Positions 7,893 to 18,500 of a stretch of DNA of 64,000 nt are shown here, piece after piece. A program made the translations under genes and the position numbers. Within the stretch, counting starts at the first letter, position 1; every line of letters starts with the position of its first letter. The DNA is taken from contig NZ_KB893646.1 of assembly GCF_000374125.1 (NCBI RefSeq), positions 124,001 to 188,000 on the forward strand, given 5' to 3'. Under the pieces are notes generated by a model. The model worked only from the letters and a program-made list of their open reading frames with translations, ran no database searches and was not told the origin of the DNA. This DNA comes from Niabella aurantiaca DSM 17617 (GTDB lineage Bacteria > Bacteroidota > Bacteroidia > Chitinophagales > Chitinophagaceae).

Positions 7893-9503
7893 ATGATTGA
7901 AAGCAGGCTTTTACTGATCCTTTCCATGCTCTTTGTGATTACCCTGCTCACCATGCTGGGTAATAAGCTAAAAATATCCTACCCTGTTTTTTTAGTAATT
8001 GCGGGCCTCATCATCAGTATGCTGCCAGGCACGCCGGAGATCAAGATCGACCCCGACATTGTATTTCTTATTTTTCTGCCGCCGGTGCTTTTCTCCGCTT
8101 CCATGCAAATGCCCTGGGCCGAGTTCTGGAAATTGAAACGGCGCATCGCCATGCTGGGCTTCGGCCTGGTCTTCTTTACATCTACCATCATTGCATTTAT
8201 TTCCACCGCGCTGATACCCGGCTTTACGCTGGCATTGGGTTTTGTATTGGGAGGCATTATCTCTCCGCCGGATGCAGTAGCTGCCACTTCTGTACTGAAA
8301 GGATTGAAGATCCCGCGCAATATTGTAAACCTGCTGGAAGCAGAAAGCCTGGTCAATGACGCCTCCAGCCTGATTGTGTACCGCTTTGCCCTGCTTGCGG
8401 TCATCTCCGGCAGCTTTAATGCGTGGACCGCCACTAAAAGTTTTTTCCTCGTTGCCGGCATGGGCATCCTTATCGGCCTGGTCATCGCATTTGTGATCTA
8501 CCTGATACTCCGCTTTTTTACCACCACTTCTGCTATTGACACGGCCTTTACCCTGCTCTCGCCCTATGTGATGTACCTGGTGGCGGAGCACTTCCATTGT
8601 TCCGGTATATTGTCGGTGGTTGCAGGCGGGTTATTTCTAAGCTATCACTCCCACCGGATGCTGAGCTACCAGTCGCGCATCAGCACCGCTGGCGTATGGG
8701 ACACGCTCACGTTTTTGCTGAACGGGTTCATATTTATCCTGATCGGCTTACAGTTGCCGTACATTGTTGCCCATTTTACAAAGAATACGATCAAAGAGGC
8801 ACTGGTTTACGGGCTTATTATTAGTGGGGCAGTGATCATGATCCGTATGGTATGGGTGTATGCCTCTAATTACATCCGGATACGTATCAAGCGAAAATGG
8901 GTTCCGGACGCCATTGTACCTACACATAAAGAGACCTTTCTGGTGGCCTGGTGCGGCATGCGGGGTATGGTATCGCTGGCTGCTGCGCTGGCCATGCCGT
9001 TCTCGATCCACGGCGGCGCAGAATTTCCCTACCGGTACCTGATCCTGTTCATCACCTTCGTGGTTATCATTGTAACACTGGTCTTACAGGGGCTTACCAT
9101 ATCACCGCTGATACAACTGCTGAAGATCCAGGACCGGGGAGAAGAAAAACTGAAAAAACAACATCAGCAGCTTAAACTGCAACTATCAGAACTGGCGCTT
9201 GCCCATATAGACCGATATTATAAACAGGACCTTGAGCAGGGCGGGCCTTTTTCGCTGACGCGTAACCGGTACAAACACATGATCGATGCAACGAAACGGA
9301 AGCTGGGCCTGGTGCAGGGAAAAAATAGCATTGCCGATGAATCCATGCCCCGGTTCCGGCAGCTGATGCTGGAACTGATCCAGTTAAAACGAAAGGAGCT
9401 GATGAAATACCGGATAAACAGGACTTTTAGCGAAGATCTTATCAAGGAAAAAGAATGGGAGCTTGATCTGGAGGAAGCCCGGCTGAAAAGCAGAAAGGGA
9501 TGA
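7893..9503 (+). CDS. CPA1 family cation/proton antiporter
   Basis: A 536-residue membrane protein of the NhaP/NHE type that exchanges Na+ or K+ for H+. About 12 hydrophobic segments fill residues 1-410. The ion-binding signature is present as SPPDAVAATSVL (near 130) and ESLVNDASSL (near 150), with the conserved GMRGMVSLAAALA segment near 355. The last 120 residues form a charged, helical cytoplasmic region typical of the YjcE/NhaP branch. It is a single gene, flanked on both sides by spacers with related short repeats. Ion specificity cannot be read from sequence. Confidence 0.9.
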   Translation: MIESRLLLILSMLFVITLLTMLGNKLKISYPVFLVIAGLIISMLPGTPEIKIDPDIVFLIFLPPVLFSASMQMPWAEFWKLKRRIAMLGFGLVFFTSTIIAFISTALIPGFTLALGFVLGGIISPPDAVAATSVLKGLKIPRNIVNLLEAESLVNDASSLIVYRFALLAVISGSFNAWTATKSFFLVAGMGILIGLVIAFVIYLILRFFTTTSAIDTAFTLLSPYVMYLVAEHFHCSGILSVVAGGLFLSYHSHRMLSYQSRISTAGVWDTLTFLLNGFIFILIGLQLPYIVAHFTKNTIKEALVYGLIISGAVIMIRMVWVYASNYIRIRIKRKWVPDAIVPTHKETFLVAWCGMRGMVSLAAALAMPFSIHGGAEFPYRYLILFITFVVIIVTLVLQGLTISPLIQLLKIQDRGEEKLKKQHQQLKLQLSELALAHIDRYYKQDLEQGGPFSLTRNRYKHMIDATKRKLGLVQGKNSIADESMPRFRQLMLELIQLKRKELMKYRINRTFSEDLIKEKEWELDLEEARLKSRKG

Positions 9504-9811
9504 ACAATTGCAAGTTCCACGTTCAAGGTTTCACGTTAGGAGCTCCTTCGGAAGAAAGATCACAGAACTGTAACCGGACCTTCATTTCCACATCCTCAAA
9601 TCCTCAAATTCCGATCATTCACCGCTGATTTCAGAATATCCATTTATTTAACCGATGTGTTTTAATTTTTGCAAGTTTGCCTTTGGATCACCATTGAAAC
9701 CGTTAATAAAAGCCCGTACCCATCATTTAAATTAAAAAAAGCAATCCGCCATTTTTATTGTAAACCGGCGCTGCGCCTGTATTCTGGGCCGAATGCGATA
9801 TTTTTGTGCAC
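9504..9811. other. Spacer before the asparaginase-domain gene
   Basis: A 308-base AT-rich spacer without a gene. It holds degenerate 'gttcaaggtttcacgtt'-type sequence near 9520, the 15-base repeat at 9596-9610 shared with the spacer at 7841, and at its end the -7 element of the next gene. Confidence 0.5.
9799..9806 (+). promoter_or_regulatory. -7 element five bases before the asparaginase-domain ATG
   Basis: TATTTTTG (TAnnTTTG), then TGCAC, then ATG at 9812. Transcription would start at or next to the ATG, implying a leaderless mRNA. No -33 TTG is visible. The same spacing occurs before the genes at 40593 and 53139. Confidence 0.45.
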
Positions 9812-10300
9812 ATGGCAATACGCATCTTTATAACCGGCGGAACTTTTGACAAGGAGTACAATATGCTGAACGGGGAGCTTTATTTTAAGGATACCCATCT
9901 GCATGAGCTGCTCGAAAAAGGACGCAATACGGTTCCTGCTGAAATACGGACCCTGATGATGGTGGACAGCCTGGAAATGACCGATGAGGACCGGGAGCTG
10001 ATCGCTTATCAATGTGAACAAGCGGATGAAAAACAGATCGTGATCACCCATGGAACCGATACGATGTCTGTAACAGCACAGCTATTAGCAGAACGGATCA
10101 AAAACAAAACGATCGTGCTGACCGGCGCCATGATCCCCATTAAATTCGGCAGCTCCGACGGCTTCTTCAACCTGGGCAGCGCTATTGCTTTTGCCCAATC
10201 CTTACCTCACGGCGTTTATGTGGCCATGAACGGGCGCTACTTTAAGGCGGGGAAAGTACGCAAGAACCGGCAAACAGGCGTGTTTGAAGAAACGGTATAG
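9812..10300 (+). CDS. Short asparaginase-domain protein
   Basis: A 162-residue protein matching only the N-terminal catalytic domain of L-asparaginases, which normally have about 330 residues. The active-site pieces are present: TGGTFDKEY with the nucleophile Thr, HGTDTM with the second Thr-Asp pair, and TGAMIPIKFGSSD with the Lys. The small C-terminal domain is absent. Short versions of this kind are known as a separate family, so this need not be a fragment. The ATG at 9812 is preferred over a GTG two codons upstream, which overlaps the -7 box. Substrate is unproven. It converges on the lipoprotein gene with a 9-base gap. Confidence 0.75.
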   Translation: MAIRIFITGGTFDKEYNMLNGELYFKDTHLHELLEKGRNTVPAEIRTLMMVDSLEMTDEDRELIAYQCEQADEKQIVITHGTDTMSVTAQLLAERIKNKTIVLTGAMIPIKFGSSDGFFNLGSAIAFAQSLPHGVYVAMNGRYFKAGKVRKNRQTGVFEETV

Positions 10301-10309
10301 GCCGGTTGC

Positions 10310-10783
10310 CTATTCTACTTTCCGGAAACGGTATCCACATCCTTCCACACAGGAAACACCCGCCAGCTCCAGCGTATCTTTGGATATACGAAGGCCGAAA
10401 AAGGCAGTATCCCGGCTATTGGCAGGTAACAGGTATATCACTTTTGACCGGAACCGGCTTGCTAACCCCGTTGTTCCATTTTTTGAGGTAGTTGGCCAAA
10501 ATAAAGACATATCTCCATTTATCTCATAAGAAGAAGTATCCTTAAACGTCAGCACAGGCCCGTTGTTCACCCTTCCCCAGTCAACAAGAATCCCTGGCGA
10601 TATCCTGGTTTCAGATAATTGCCAGGAGCCCACTGCTGCAACAATGCCCTGCTTCACTATATTACTATCTGGTTTGGCCGTATTGTCAACCACGTCCGTT
10701 TCATTGCTCGTTTTTTCGGTTTTCGAGCAGGCAGCAACAGTAATGAACACCAGTACTGCTAACAAAAGCTTCTCATTTCTCAT
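10310..10783 (-). CDS. Predicted lipoprotein of unknown function
   Basis: A 157-residue protein that I do not recognise. It begins with a lipoprotein signal, MRNEKLLLAVLVFITVAAC, where the Cys would be lipidated, followed by a polar Ser/Thr/Asn/Asp linker (about 20-45). The rest is a compact region rich in beta-prone residues, with SWQLSETRISPGI and a Cys pair in ELAGVSCVEGCGYRF near the end. The layout resembles small META- or lipocalin-like lipoproteins, but that is only a guess. It lies 75 bases downstream of the GH3 stop on the same strand and could be read through from it. Confidence 0.75.
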   Translation of the reverse strand: MRNEKLLLAVLVFITVAACSKTEKTSNETDVVDNTAKPDSNIVKQGIVAAVGSWQLSETRISPGILVDWGRVNNGPVLTFKDTSSYEINGDMSLFWPTTSKNGTTGLASRFRSKVIYLLPANSRDTAFFGLRISKDTLELAGVSCVEGCGYRFRKVE

Positions 10784-10858
10784 ACATAAGGTTTGGTGAA
10801 TGTAAAGGATATATTCTTGTTAGAACGCAAATAACCGGAAAACAGCAACAATCTAAAT

Positions 10859-13516
10859 TTATTTTATTACCAAAGTGGTCCGCAACCGGATATCTGCTGA
10901 TGACGCACCGATCATGATGCTAAAACTACCCGGTTCCACAACCCATTTCATTTGTTGATTCAACATTTGCAATAATTCCGGAGTGATCATAAAATCAAGC
11001 TCCCGGGTTTCGCCAGGTGCCAGCCGCACCCGTTGAAATCCTTTTAAGGCCAGTACCGGCTGCGCCAGCGAAGCCAGATCATCGCGGATATAAAGCTGTG
11101 GTACTTCATCCCCGGTTATGGCACCGGTGTTCTTTACGGTAAAACGGACCCGTACTGAATCGGAAGCGCCGATCGCTCCCTTATCCAACCGGAGATTGCC
11201 GTATTCGAATGTCGTATAGCTCAATCCAAAACCAAAGGGGAACAATGGACGGCCGGAAAGGTTCACATAATCATCGCCCCGCCCGGTGGGCTTGTGGTTG
11301 TACACCAGGGGCAGCTGCGCTTCATGCAAAGGAAAGGTAATGGGCAAACGGCCGGCGGGGTTGTAATCACCTATCAATACATCTGCTACCGCATGACCGC
11401 CTTCTTCCCCGGGGTACCAGGCCTGCAGGATTGCATCTGCCCCGTCGATCCAATTGCCCATGGTTACGGCACTTCCACCCACCAGCACCACTACCACCGG
11501 CTTCCCTGTTTTTGAGATCCGCTGTATCAATGCCTCCTGCTCGCCGGGTAAAGACAGCATGGCACGGTCTCTGAATTCGCCTTCCTCAATGCCCGCTACG
11601 ATCACCACCGCGTCGGCCTTTTCTGCAACAGCCACGGCTTCCCTGATCTTCGCTTCGCGGTCATCCGTTCCCTGAAAGACCAATTGCAGCTTTCCGTTAC
11701 CTACCGGCTCATAATATTCTACCTTTAATTTATATTCTTTTCCTTTTATCAGGGCAACCGGGGTCAGCAATGTCCGGAACGATTCCTTTTTCCAATTGTC
11801 GATAACCAGCCGGTCATTTATATAAAGCCGGAAACCATCATTACCATTCAATCCCAGCTGGTAACTTCCCGAAATATCCGGCCGGATCACCCCTTCCCAG
11901 CGGACCGCGTAAAAATCCTGCTTCAATTTTAACGATGGACGCGAAAGAGTCCAGAGTTTATTGATCTCCGGATCAATCCCTGTATCAACCGGCTTGCCCG
12001 AGAAATCAATCCGGTCAAACACTCCAAACTGCAATCCCTTTTTTAAAGCCCCGCCCTCATAATGCCACAGGAAATTTGCCGGCACGATCGCCCACGCGAC
12101 CTCCTTCCTGCCCGGACCCGGAGCATATGTGATCCTGGTGGCAGCTCCTATCTTTTCCTTCAATCCTTCCAGTATGGAAACTCTATGAATGCCGGGCCCG
12201 CTGTACCCCCCCAGCCGGGCTTCAACAGCATCTGTGCCGATCACTGCAAGCTTCTGGATATCCTTTGCAAGGGGAAGACTTTTATTTTTGTTCTTCAGTA
12301 ATACCAGTGATTCAAGGGCGGCCTGCTTTGCCACCGGCCTGTGATCAATGTTTTGTGCTGCTCTCTGCTCATCCACATAAGGATGGTCAAACAATCCCAA
12401 TTCAAATTTTGCGCGCAATACCCGCGCCACGGCATCGTCGATCCGTTTTTGATCGATCTTCCCATCATAAAAATGCGGATCAAATAATTGATGGTGCCGG
12501 TAGTCCGTCTGAAAAATAACATCAAGGCCTCCGCTGATCGCCTGTGCGCCGGACTCCGGATAGTCTTTTGCCGTGTGGTGCAGTACCAGTGCCCCGCCGG
12601 TTGCCCCCGCATCTGAAATGACAAAACCTTTAAACCCCCATTCATCTTTCAGTTTTGTATTGAGCAGCCAGGAACTGGCAGTACAGGCCGTTCCGTTCAG
12701 CGAGTTATATGCCGTCATCACCGACCGGCTGCCGCCCTTGAGGAAGCAGGCTTTGAAGGGCCGGAAATGCGTTTCTTCCAGATAATGTTCGCTCCAATCA
12801 ATGGGGTAGCTATCCCTGCCGCCATCGCCCACATTTGCCACAAAATGTTTGGGTGTGGTAATGATGTTCTTTTTTTCAAAGGAGCTTACAAAAACGACCC
12901 CCATCTGTGACGTAAGGAACGGGTCTTCGCCATAGGTCTCCTCTGTTCTTCCCCAGCGCACATCGGTGGCCAGGTTGACCACCGGCGTCAATATCTGGCG
13001 GATGCCCCGCTGCTTTGTTTCGTCGGCAATGGCATTGGCCACCCGGCGCATCATTACCGTATCAAAGGTGGCCGCCAGGCCGATGGCCTGCGGAAAGGAG
13101 GTAGCATCACTGCGGACCAATCCATGCAAGGCTTCATCAAAAAATAACAATGGGATCCCCAGCCGGGTCTGCTCCACAAAATATTTCTGGATGCTATTGA
13201 TCTTTTTTGCCAATGCCAGAGCGTTCTCACTGCTTTGGTTGTAGCTGAGCATCTGCTGCGCCGCTTCCCCGGCGCCGGTCGTGGCCGCACTTACCTGAAA
13301 ACCGAATAACCCATTCTTATATTGCCCCGGAGCCGCCTTATCGAGATCGCCGGGGATCATAAATAACTGCCAGAATTTTTCTTCCGGTGTCATACGGGAG
13401 AGTAGGTCCTGCACACGGTCTTCGAGGGAAAGCGAAGGGTTTTTGTAGGGGGGGGCCTGGGCATAAAGATTTAAAATATCTAACAGTAACCCTAAGAAAA
13501 AAAAAAGGCGAAGCAT
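10859..13516 (-). CDS. Secreted GH3 glycoside hydrolase with PA14 insert
   Basis: An 885-residue exported family 3 glycosidase, probably a beta-glucosidase or beta-xylosidase. Order of parts: signal peptide (about 1-20, ending YAQA), the catalytic TIM barrel with conserved KHFVANVG (about 223) and nucleophile Asp in GFVISDAGA (about D302), the C-terminal sandwich with an inserted PA14 domain (about 495-625, including GSYQLGLNGNDGFRLYINDR), then a fibronectin III-like domain (about 785-880). PA14 inserts shape the sugar-binding site. It is the only glycosidase of this locus. A hairpin terminator separates it from the upstream SusD2 gene. Substrate is not determinable. Confidence 0.92.
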   Translation of the reverse strand: MLRLFFFLGLLLDILNLYAQAPPYKNPSLSLEDRVQDLLSRMTPEEKFWQLFMIPGDLDKAAPGQYKNGLFGFQVSAATTGAGEAAQQMLSYNQSSENALALAKKINSIQKYFVEQTRLGIPLLFFDEALHGLVRSDATSFPQAIGLAATFDTVMMRRVANAIADETKQRGIRQILTPVVNLATDVRWGRTEETYGEDPFLTSQMGVVFVSSFEKKNIITTPKHFVANVGDGGRDSYPIDWSEHYLEETHFRPFKACFLKGGSRSVMTAYNSLNGTACTASSWLLNTKLKDEWGFKGFVISDAGATGGALVLHHTAKDYPESGAQAISGGLDVIFQTDYRHHQLFDPHFYDGKIDQKRIDDAVARVLRAKFELGLFDHPYVDEQRAAQNIDHRPVAKQAALESLVLLKNKNKSLPLAKDIQKLAVIGTDAVEARLGGYSGPGIHRVSILEGLKEKIGAATRITYAPGPGRKEVAWAIVPANFLWHYEGGALKKGLQFGVFDRIDFSGKPVDTGIDPEINKLWTLSRPSLKLKQDFYAVRWEGVIRPDISGSYQLGLNGNDGFRLYINDRLVIDNWKKESFRTLLTPVALIKGKEYKLKVEYYEPVGNGKLQLVFQGTDDREAKIREAVAVAEKADAVVIVAGIEEGEFRDRAMLSLPGEQEALIQRISKTGKPVVVVLVGGSAVTMGNWIDGADAILQAWYPGEEGGHAVADVLIGDYNPAGRLPITFPLHEAQLPLVYNHKPTGRGDDYVNLSGRPLFPFGFGLSYTTFEYGNLRLDKGAIGASDSVRVRFTVKNTGAITGDEVPQLYIRDDLASLAQPVLALKGFQRVRLAPGETRELDFMITPELLQMLNQQMKWVVEPGSFSIMIGASSADIRLRTTLVIK

Positions 13517-13715
13517 AAAATATAATAAAGTTTGAATTTAGTGATGGTCGTTCATTTTTTAACGGGATGACCGTTTTAAAAAACTTATATCTATTCAACT
13601 TGTAAAAATACGGCATCAACATCTGTTTAATATTGCAGGGCCTCTGTTCTCGGCCTGCTTTTCTTCCGGTGTTCACGACATATAAATAAACAGCAATATG
13701 CTTGTTGTAATATAA

Positions 13716-13746
13716 AATAAGGTTGCCATATACCGGCAACCTTATT
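13716..13746 (-). terminator. Hairpin after the SusD2 gene
   Basis: A perfect 12-bp stem (arms 13716-13727 and 13735-13746, AATAAGGTTGCC and its complement) with a 7-base loop. On the minus strand it runs into TTATATTAC. It lies 18 bases past the SusD2 stop and probably limits read-through into the GH3 gene. Confidence 0.65.
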
Positions 13747-13763
13747 CTGAACTTCATCGACAG

Positions 13764-15524
13764 CTATTCATAATCGTAATTATCCCAATAAGGGTTAACG
13801 CTTCTCAGGTTTTGAGGAACCCAAAATATAGGACTGGTAAAGTTATCCTGACTTTTTACCGTATTATAATTATCAGGATTGTTCTGCTGCTCGGCGGTTG
13901 GATAACGCAACCTCTCGGGAAATGGTTTCATTACCTTCGAATTGAAGGTAAACGGCTCCAATTTCGGATGCCTGGTCCTTCTTTGCTCAGTCCATAATTC
14001 ATATGGACACATAACATTTAAATGGATAAACTTCTGCTGCATGATCAGTTCCATTTTTTCGTCCAGCGTTCCCCGGTTATCTACTCGTACTGACAAGGAA
14101 TCTGCATACTTCGATATATCACTTGCAGCAGGCCTCCCCGGATGCAGTATCGGAAACTCAGTCGCATAGCTGCTTTCTGCATTCCTCGCATACCAGAAAT
14201 CTGTTGAATGCGTTATAGCATCTTTAATATATGCTCCCGCTGATTTTCCTGTTGACGCCAAATTTTTTGCAGCAATTTCTGCCAATAGCAGATCAACCTC
14301 TGCCAGAGACATCATGTATACAGGGAATCTATTATTCAGTGTAATGGTTACAAAATTGTACATCGACCGGGAGTTTTGTTTCAGGTGCTCTCGAATATCA
14401 CCTAAAGGCCCTCCTGTGTAATATCGCTCACCGCCATCATACCCGGGCTTCTGACCATCTGCATTCATATTCACTCCCCGGTAAGCACCCACTGCAGGTG
14501 TAGCAACAAGGTCACTTTTATTGGTAGGAAATGCAATAACTGGTAAGCGTGGGTCATCTATCCCGGCTTCATACAACACGTTGTTTTTATTCATCCTGCG
14601 CATGATAATATCCGGAATAAATGTGCCAGGCCAACCTTCGTTAAGTCCGCGGATCCACTCACCGCCATTACGGGGATCCAATTCATAAGGCATTGCAAAG
14701 ACCATATCTGCTGTAGGCAGGTTGTTTTTAGACAATATATCCTGAATATGTGTTTTCGCAGCTTGCTCAGCAACTCCTGAGATCCGAACGGCATACTTAA
14801 GCCGTATGGCATTGATATATTGAACCCATTTATTCAGATCGCCTCTAAATGCTATGTCCTGGGTATTAAAAGTGGACTTTGCAGATTCTGACATTTTATC
14901 GTAGACCGCAGGCAATGCTTCGGCGATACGTTTCAGGTCATCTAAAACACTCAGGTAGATCTCCTGGGGATCGTCATATTCCGGAAAAAACACCCGCTCA
15001 GAACCTTTAAATGCCCCTGAATAAGGAATTGAATTATAAAAATCCACCGCAAGTAATGCTGCATAATCCTTCACCACGGATGTCAGTTCAAAATAAATTT
15101 GGTTATCATCCAGTTCCTGACCGGATACTTGCGTCAGGTTGTCTTTCATTACCGCCCATGTATTTAGGCCTGTATAAAATGACCCCAGTCGTCCCTGCCA
15201 TAGAGAAGTGGCGTTGCCAAACCCATTGGTTCCGCTTAGATCGTCGTAGCCGCCGAACCAGTCATATCGGTTCGTAATATATCGTTGGGCCACCTGCGTG
15301 TATCCCAATACCCCCATAGCGCCGCTACCGGCAATTTCCCACCAGTATTCACCATAATCCTGCACATATATTTTCCAATTAAACATCGTACGCGTAAAAA
15401 GTCCCCCAAACAGGTTCCCTGTTTTATCATAGTTTTCCGGATTGAAAAACTGGCTATCCAGATTCTTCTTACAGGAAGAAAGTAATAGTGGTATGATCAC
15501 CAACCCTAATAATATTTTTTTCAT
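13764..15524 (-). CDS. SusD/RagB-like outer-membrane lipoprotein (SusD2)
   Basis: A 586-residue surface glycan-binding lipoprotein, partner of the SusC2 transporter encoded 44 bases upstream. The signal MKKILLGLVIIPLLLSSC has the lipidated Cys at 18. The helical SusD fold of the second (SusD-like_2) type is suggested by NKWVQYINAIRLKYAVRISG (about 235-255) and the YMMSLAEVDLLLAEIAAKN segment near 400, followed by a 'YELWTEQRRTRHPKLEP' stretch near the end. SusD caps the SusC barrel and delivers oligosaccharides to it. Which glycan is bound cannot be told from the sequence. Confidence 0.9.
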   Translation of the reverse strand: MKKILLGLVIIPLLLSSCKKNLDSQFFNPENYDKTGNLFGGLFTRTMFNWKIYVQDYGEYWWEIAGSGAMGVLGYTQVAQRYITNRYDWFGGYDDLSGTNGFGNATSLWQGRLGSFYTGLNTWAVMKDNLTQVSGQELDDNQIYFELTSVVKDYAALLAVDFYNSIPYSGAFKGSERVFFPEYDDPQEIYLSVLDDLKRIAEALPAVYDKMSESAKSTFNTQDIAFRGDLNKWVQYINAIRLKYAVRISGVAEQAAKTHIQDILSKNNLPTADMVFAMPYELDPRNGGEWIRGLNEGWPGTFIPDIIMRRMNKNNVLYEAGIDDPRLPVIAFPTNKSDLVATPAVGAYRGVNMNADGQKPGYDGGERYYTGGPLGDIREHLKQNSRSMYNFVTITLNNRFPVYMMSLAEVDLLLAEIAAKNLASTGKSAGAYIKDAITHSTDFWYARNAESSYATEFPILHPGRPAASDISKYADSLSVRVDNRGTLDEKMELIMQQKFIHLNVMCPYELWTEQRRTRHPKLEPFTFNSKVMKPFPERLRYPTAEQQNNPDNYNTVKSQDNFTSPIFWVPQNLRSVNPYWDNYDYE

Positions 15525-15568
15525 TTTTCTAAAATTGAATAGTGAGTGCTACAATTAAAGTCTGTCAA

Positions 15569-18500
15569 TTAAAAACTAACATTTACCCCAAAAGAATAAG
15601 AGCGAATAGAGGGATAAAAGGAATTCTCAATATATCCCTGGGCTCCTAAAGCACCTTCTGGATCAATATTGGGAACCGTTTTATAGATGTATCCCAAATT
15701 CCTTGCTGCAGCCGTAAGTGTCAATTTCTGCAATCCCACCCGCTGCACTAATTTTACAGGCAATGTGTATTGCAATGCCAATTCCCTGATTTTAATATAG
15801 TCGTTCTTAAATAAGCGGTCCGGAGGCCAGGAAGTACTCAGATCATTAATATAAGTTCCATAATAATATGGAGCGTCAACAATAATATCATTCTTGGCAT
15901 ATGTTACCTGATCCCCATTGGTAATTTCTTTTACGCCATCGAGGACGATCCCATCATGATATACAATGCCATCTTCGGCATTTGCTGGTGCTGGTTTATT
16001 GTGTTCCCATCTCACCTTACTTCCGTTGTCCTTATCTATATAATAAGCTATTCCTCCATGCTCTTCGTCTCTTCCGGGCAAACTTGCTTTAATTACCCCG
16101 GTACCCATCAGGTAATTGTTGGTATAAGAAAAGATGGTACCGCCAAACTTATAGTCTAACCCAAAATGCAGATTGAAACCCTTCAGGAAGAAATCACTGT
16201 AAAGCCCGCCAAACATTTTCGGATTCACATTTTTACCGGTATAACTCACCTTATCTTCCAACTTATATACTCCATTGCTACCAACGATCCTGTTACCGGA
16301 GGGATCCCTCTGATAGTCGTAAGCCTTGATATCCCCTATCCTTTTTCCTTCTTCAGCGAAAACCTGGAATCCAGAATTACCATCAATGTACTTTTGTTTG
16401 ATACCCGGATATAGTTTCAATACTTTGGAAAGTTGATTAGCTCCGGTAAATGTGAGCTCCCATCTGTATTTTTCTGTCGCCAGCGGAGCCACTTTTACAA
16501 ACAGCTCATATCCCCAGTTCTTCAGATTCCCGGTATTAATTTTTGCAGATTTATAACCCGTTGCTTCAGAGAGCGGCTGGGATACGATCTGATTATATGT
16601 ATTATTGGTATAGAAAGAGAAATCGACTTCTAACCTATTCTGTTCAAACCAGCGGGTATTGAACCCTACTTCAAATTCTCGTTTTCTGAAAGGTTTAATC
16701 ATTTCAAGAAACAGAGAACTGGGAGGTGTTACCACTACCGGTCCGTAAGAATAAGGCAACTGGCTTACGTTAAAAGAATTGTTGGCAAAATACCTGTCAC
16801 CGGTAGCCGTGCTGGGACCTCCTCCCACGTCAGCCCACGCAAATCTCAGTTTACCGTAATTTAATTTAGGCAATTTGAAATTATTCGTAAAATTCCAGGT
16901 AAGTGAAAGTCCCGGGTAAAAATAGGAGTTGTTCGGAGACTGCAATGTCGAATTCCAGTCGTTTCTCGCCTGAGCTTCCAGATAATAGGTATTCTTATAC
17001 GATAAGGTCGCTGAACCCAGAACACTGTATAAAATATCAGATCCCCTTGTTAGTCCCAGAACCCTGCTATAATCACCTCTTGAAGGCCAGGAACGAAAAT
17101 CTGCATTATATATAGAAAACCAGTCGGGATATATTAACCCCATGTTCCCTGTTGAAACATAACTATTATTCTCCGTTATTTTTTGAAAAGCACCACCTCC
17201 GTAAAAGAAGAAGTTAAGATCACTGTTGAGGTCTTTTTCATATTTCAGTAACCCCTGGTAATTTTGAACAGTCGTATTGCGCTTTGTCCAGCTATACTTC
17301 CCCCCCGTCCTGGTTGGAGATAATCTTGTTATTTTATTCTCTGTAATAAAGTCGGTATTCGTATAATCAACAGATGCCTGTCCGATAAAAGAAAACGCTT
17401 TGGTAAACTGTAAGGTAGATTTCACAGCACTTACGAGGTGAAATTTATTATCCTTATCCAAGTTATCATTCTGCTCCCACAATATGCCTGCGATCGCATT
17501 TGGCCAGAAACCCGGTGAACTCCCCGCTAAACCATAAGGATCCAGATCTTTCCGGAACCCGTCAGCATCATGATAGAACCCCCGCATCCAGTTATAATCG
17601 TAGTCTCTATTCAGTCCGGTTGCAACCAGTTGCTGAATGTTAGGCCTTCTGTTTCTTGTGTTAACAGTATATAGATTATTTATAAACTCGAAAGTTGCAA
17701 ACGGGGATACTTTAAAGTTACCATTAAAACTAAAAGAATTCTGCTTTTGCTTAAACCCATCCAAAATATCCTCATAGCTATTTCTGGTATAGGAAGCCCG
17801 AACGCTCCCCAGGGTTCCTCCACCTGCAACTGCAATATTCGTTCGATTATTCAAAGCCGTTCTGAAAAAATCAATAAAGTTATCTGGATGCGCTGCGTAT
17901 GTCCCCATAGTACTGTCATAAAGCATAACAGAAGTGCCGTCGAAACGGGGGCCGAAACTCAGCCGGCTCAATGGAAGTTTTCGGACCTGTCTTCCGTTGA
18001 GCGTTGCATATTGCGTGTCTCTTATGCTTGCTCCTGAACCATATTCGTTCTGAAACTCGATGAAGGTAAATGGCTTGTCAACAGTTAGTTGATGTGACAG
18101 TTGTATGCCCAGCCCTCTTGTTTTTCTTCCGGCTTTTGTTGTTATCAACACAACCCCATTTAATGCCTGGCTGCCATATAACACGGTGGCTTTCGCCCCT
18201 TTTAGTATTTCAATTGACTCTATATCATCAGAATTGATATCGTTGATCCCCGAGCCATAGTCAAAAGAATTCAAAGGATCATAGCCTCTGCTTTCCATTG
18301 AGGTTTTTTCATCATACATTGGAACTCCGTCTACAACAAATAATGGTCGGGTATTGGTTCCTGATTCCAGACCCGCTGCGCCTCGTATCCTTACGTTAAC
18401 ACCCGCGGTTGGTCCCCCGGAACCTATATTTACCCCAACGCCGGCAGCCTTACCATATAATGCAAGAAAAGGATTTTGCGTTGCTCCCGCTTTTAACAGG

